Positions 61,669 to 64,000 of a stretch of DNA of 64,000 nucleotides are shown in pieces. The notes below the pieces were generated by a model. The model was not told the origin of the DNA and ran no database searches. It saw nothing but the letters and a program-made list of their open reading frames with translations. The position numbers were made by a program, and so were the translations under genes. The stretch is from Rebecca billardiae RCC1528 (lineage: Eukaryota; Haptophyta), in the NCBI GenBank assembly GCA_965240325.2, contig OZ251230.1, positions 1-64,000 on the forward strand. The letters run 5' to 3'. Position 1 is the stretch's first letter, and every line of letters starts with the position of its first letter.

Positions 61669-62159
61669 GCGGCAGCCGCCTGAAAATGTCTAATGACGAG
61701 ATGAGGCTGCACGATGGCGTTGAGGCCGCGGGCGCCGCCAGCCGTCGTGAGTGCCGCTCGACAGCCGGAGAGCCGCTGCCGCTGATCATCACGGTAGTCC
61801 GGGCGGTATCATGATACAGCAGCAGCGTCACAGCGCAGCAGCAGCATATCATATTATATTAGTATCGTCGATCGCGTCGGCAGTGACTGTACGTGAGCGA
61901 GTGACTGAGTTACTAATACGAGTAGTCGTACTGATATAGCGGCGGTTATTAGTCGTGCGTAGTCGCGCGTCTGAGCGCCGGGCGCGCGCCACGCAGCGCT
62001 GATGCTTACACGCGTGTGATCTGTGACTGTGAGCATCCGCGAGTACGCGCTGTACGCGCGCGATTCTGCGGACGCACCTACTCGGTCACGATCAGATGGT
62101 CCCGCGCAGGTGCCGCCCGGCAGCTCCCACTCGAGCGGCACGCCACCGAGCTGCTGTGC
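61669..62159. other. Intergenic between convergent genes
   Basis: No gene is seen. Mixed composition with A+T-rich patches (CATATCATATTATATTAGTA near 61845). It holds the 3' ends of both neighbours. Confidence 0.5.
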
Positions 62160-64000
62160 TCACACCAGCATGCCCCCCTTGAGGCCGCCGCCGTGTGCAG
62201 CGCCGCCGAGCTCGCGGTGATGCCCGCCATGGTGCCCGCCATGGTGCCCGCCACCGCTGCGCGGCTTCTTGCCCGGCAGCGCGAGCGAGCCGCGCCGCGT
62301 CGGCGCCGGCGTGCGCGCCTTGCGGAGGGGCGTGGCGGCGCCGGTCGCGGCGCCCGTCCTCGCCGCCCGCCCGGGCCGCGCCGAGCTCACGTCCTCGACC
62401 GCCACCTCTCCGCTGCCCGCCGCGCTCTCGGAGGCGTCCGCGTACGCCCACAGCGCCTCCGCCCCGCGCCCGGCCTTGGGCACGGCGCCCAGCACGCAGC
62501 ACGCTAGCAGCAGGGCGGCTGCGCACGCGGGGTGGGGGCACGCGCGCGGGGCGGAGGGCGGCGCGTGAGGGCGCGGGCCGCCGCAGCACGCGCGGCGCCG
62601 CGCCGCGCAACGCTCGCGGCGCGGCGCGCACACCTCCGCACGCGAGGTGCACCCACGCCGGCGCGCGCGCGGGCAGCACGGCCCCCTGCGCGCCCAGCGC
62701 ACCGCCCAGCGCCACGCGCCCGGCCGCGCAGCACAGCCGCAGCGCGCGGCCGACGGGGGCGCGCACAAACGCCAGCAGGCCTGCGCGCGGCGCGCGGCAC
62801 GCAGCGGTGGCGCGGTGGGGCGGCGGTGGCAGCGGCGCGCGGCGTGAGGCGCGAGCAGCACGCACGGCGCGCGAGCGCGCGCGTGCGCGGGCCGTGGGGT
62901 GCGCGCACACACCCGCGTGTGCCGCCTCCAGCGCGAGCAGCAGCAGCGACACAGACCCCAGGCACACGCCGAGCAGAAGAGCCACGCACGCCGAGGGCGG
63001 CGCGGCGGGCGCGCCGACGAGCGTCTTGAGAGCGGCGGCCAGGCCTGCGCGCACACGCGCACACACACGCGCGCACACACGCGCGCACACGCACACGCAC
63101 ACGCACACGCACACGCGCACGCGCACGCGCACGCGCACGCGCGCGCGCACACAGCGCCGTCCGCTCAGTGGCCGCGGCGCGCGCGCGCGCGCGGCGCGCG
63201 CGCGGCGCTGCGCCGCGCCCCGGCGCGCGTCGCGTGCGCGCACAGAGCAGCGCGACAACGGCCGGCCAGTGCGCGTAGCGCCACGCGAGCGCGCGCGCGC
63301 CCGACCTCCGCAGCGCGTGCCTGCGCCCGCCGGCGCCGCTGCCGGCCACAGCGTAGCCGCAGCCGAGGGCGAGCACTGCGCACAGCGCGCACGCTAAGCC
63401 GAGCGCGGCGGCAGCGGCCGGGGAGAGGGCGGGCGGGGCGGCGGAGGCGGCGGCGTGGTGCAGGGCCGCGGGCTCGGCGCGCTCGAGCAGCGCGCCCAGC
63501 GCCGCGCCGCCGCCGCCCAGCCCGCCGCCCGCCACGCTGCCGCCGGCCGCGAGCGCGGCGCCGCGCGCGGCCGCGGCCGCCGCCAGCCGCCGCCCCGCGC
63601 CCGCGGCGGCCGCGAGGGCGGCCGTGGCCGGCTCGGCCGGGAGCGCGGCGGCCGCGGGGCCTGGCGCGTGCGCAGGCGACGGCGGCGCGGCGGCAGGCGA
63701 CGGCGGCGCGGCGGCAGGCGACGGCGGCGGAGTGCTCGTCGCGTCGCTCGGCGCGGCCGCGGCGGCGGGCGCGCGCTCGACGGCCGAGCGCGCGCCCGCC
63801 GCCGCGCTAAGCGCGCTCGGCGCGGGCTCGCCCACGGCGGGGCCGTGGCCGGCGGGCGAGACCGCGGTGACGATGCTGAGCACGCACGTGCCCAGCGCGA
63901 GCATCAGCAGCTCGCCGAAGCGCCGCGCGCTGAACTCGGCGCCGGAGGCGGGAGCGGTGGAGGCGGGAGCGCGTGTGCCGGGCGCGGGCGCCGCCCCCGC
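62160..64000 (-). CDS. Multi-pass membrane protein, N-terminus beyond the window
   Basis: Four exons are visible: 64000-63244 (open past the edge), 63044-62913, 62780-62634 and 62518-62160; all junctions are phase 1 and GT-AG. At least 464 residues are seen. The frame contains a helix around SARRFGELLMLALGTCVLSI, a Pro/Ala-rich loop, and then further hydrophobic helices: AALGLACALCAVLALGCGYA, VALLLGVCLGSVSLLLLALE, and LLLACCVLGAV. The C-terminus is soluble and basic with a HHGGHHGGHH stretch. Met at 63904 is probably internal since the frame continues upstream. Intron 1 is rich in alternating GT/GC. I recognise no family; a transporter or channel-like role is a guess from topology. Confidence 0.65.
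63045..63243 (+). repeat. CA/CG-alternating simple sequence in an intron
   Basis: Runs such as CACACGCGCGCACACACGCG and CGCACACGCACACGCACACG fill most of intron 1 of the membrane-protein gene. Such alternating purine-pyrimidine DNA can adopt Z-form. Confidence 0.85.

Overview
The window looks like nuclear DNA of a very GC-rich unicellular alga. Genes carry short introns (about 85-250 bp) that are themselves low-complexity CG-alternating sequence, opening mostly with GTGCGC and closing with GCGCAG. Coding regions are strongly Ala/Arg/Gly biased, intergenic DNA is clearly richer in A+T, and the standard code is used (TAA, TAG and TGA stops all occur). An endo-beta-1,3-glucanase of the GH81 type, a full-length beta-tubulin, an ATG1 kinase, several GC-AG introns and many protist-style domain fusions fit a haptophyte-like alga best. 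That taxonomic call is inference and another GC-rich protist is possible. I see no bacterial signals: no operons, Shine-Dalgarno sites or CRISPR, and no tRNA or rRNA gene I can support.

Layout: 1-5.5 kb holds a truncated coiled-coil gene (-), complex III subunit QCR7 (+) and a phosphoglucomutase with an extra N-terminal domain (+). 5.86-12.11 kb is a 6.3-kb mobile element with 34-bp terminal inverted repeats and two unknown ORFs. 12.4-17.7 kb has a bZIP factor (-) and a divergent pair of coiled-coil genes. 18.4-25.3 kb has a membrane protein with a TIR-like cytosolic domain (-) and a GH81 glucanase (-). A 609-bp MITE fills most of the gap between GH81 and the next gene. 26.3-35.2 kb carries, all on +, a ZNF598/Hel2-like protein, an NCS2 nucleobase permease and ATG1. 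35.8-42.4 kb has an RNF10-type E3 ligase (-), a CS/CAP-like/TPR co-chaperone-like protein (-) and an unknown protein (+). 43.3-47.1 kb is repeat territory: a second copy of the MITE family and a 3.19-kb element with 547-bp inverted arms, followed by a small orphan gene. 48.9 kb has a 113-bp TA tract. 49.5-64 kb has beta-tubulin (-), a secreted LNR protein (-), a lipid-anchored LRR membrane protein (+), a fatty-acid hydroxylase with a C-terminal cytochrome b5 (-), a sugar-phosphate cyclase (+) and a truncated multi-pass membrane protein (-).

Most genes are unrelated housekeeping or signalling loci, as usual in a eukaryotic contig. Thematic links are loose: two proteins belong to families of ribosome-associated ubiquitin ligases (ZNF598/Hel2-like and RNF10-like), and PGM and GH81 both touch glucan metabolism. 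The least explained material is the 6.3-kb TIR element, the 3.19-kb long-arm element, the DPY30/RIIa-like fusion on PGM, the DOI-synthase-like cyclase and the TIR-like membrane protein. Exon borders were worked out by hand from splice signals, reading phase and family similarity, and were not checked against transcripts.
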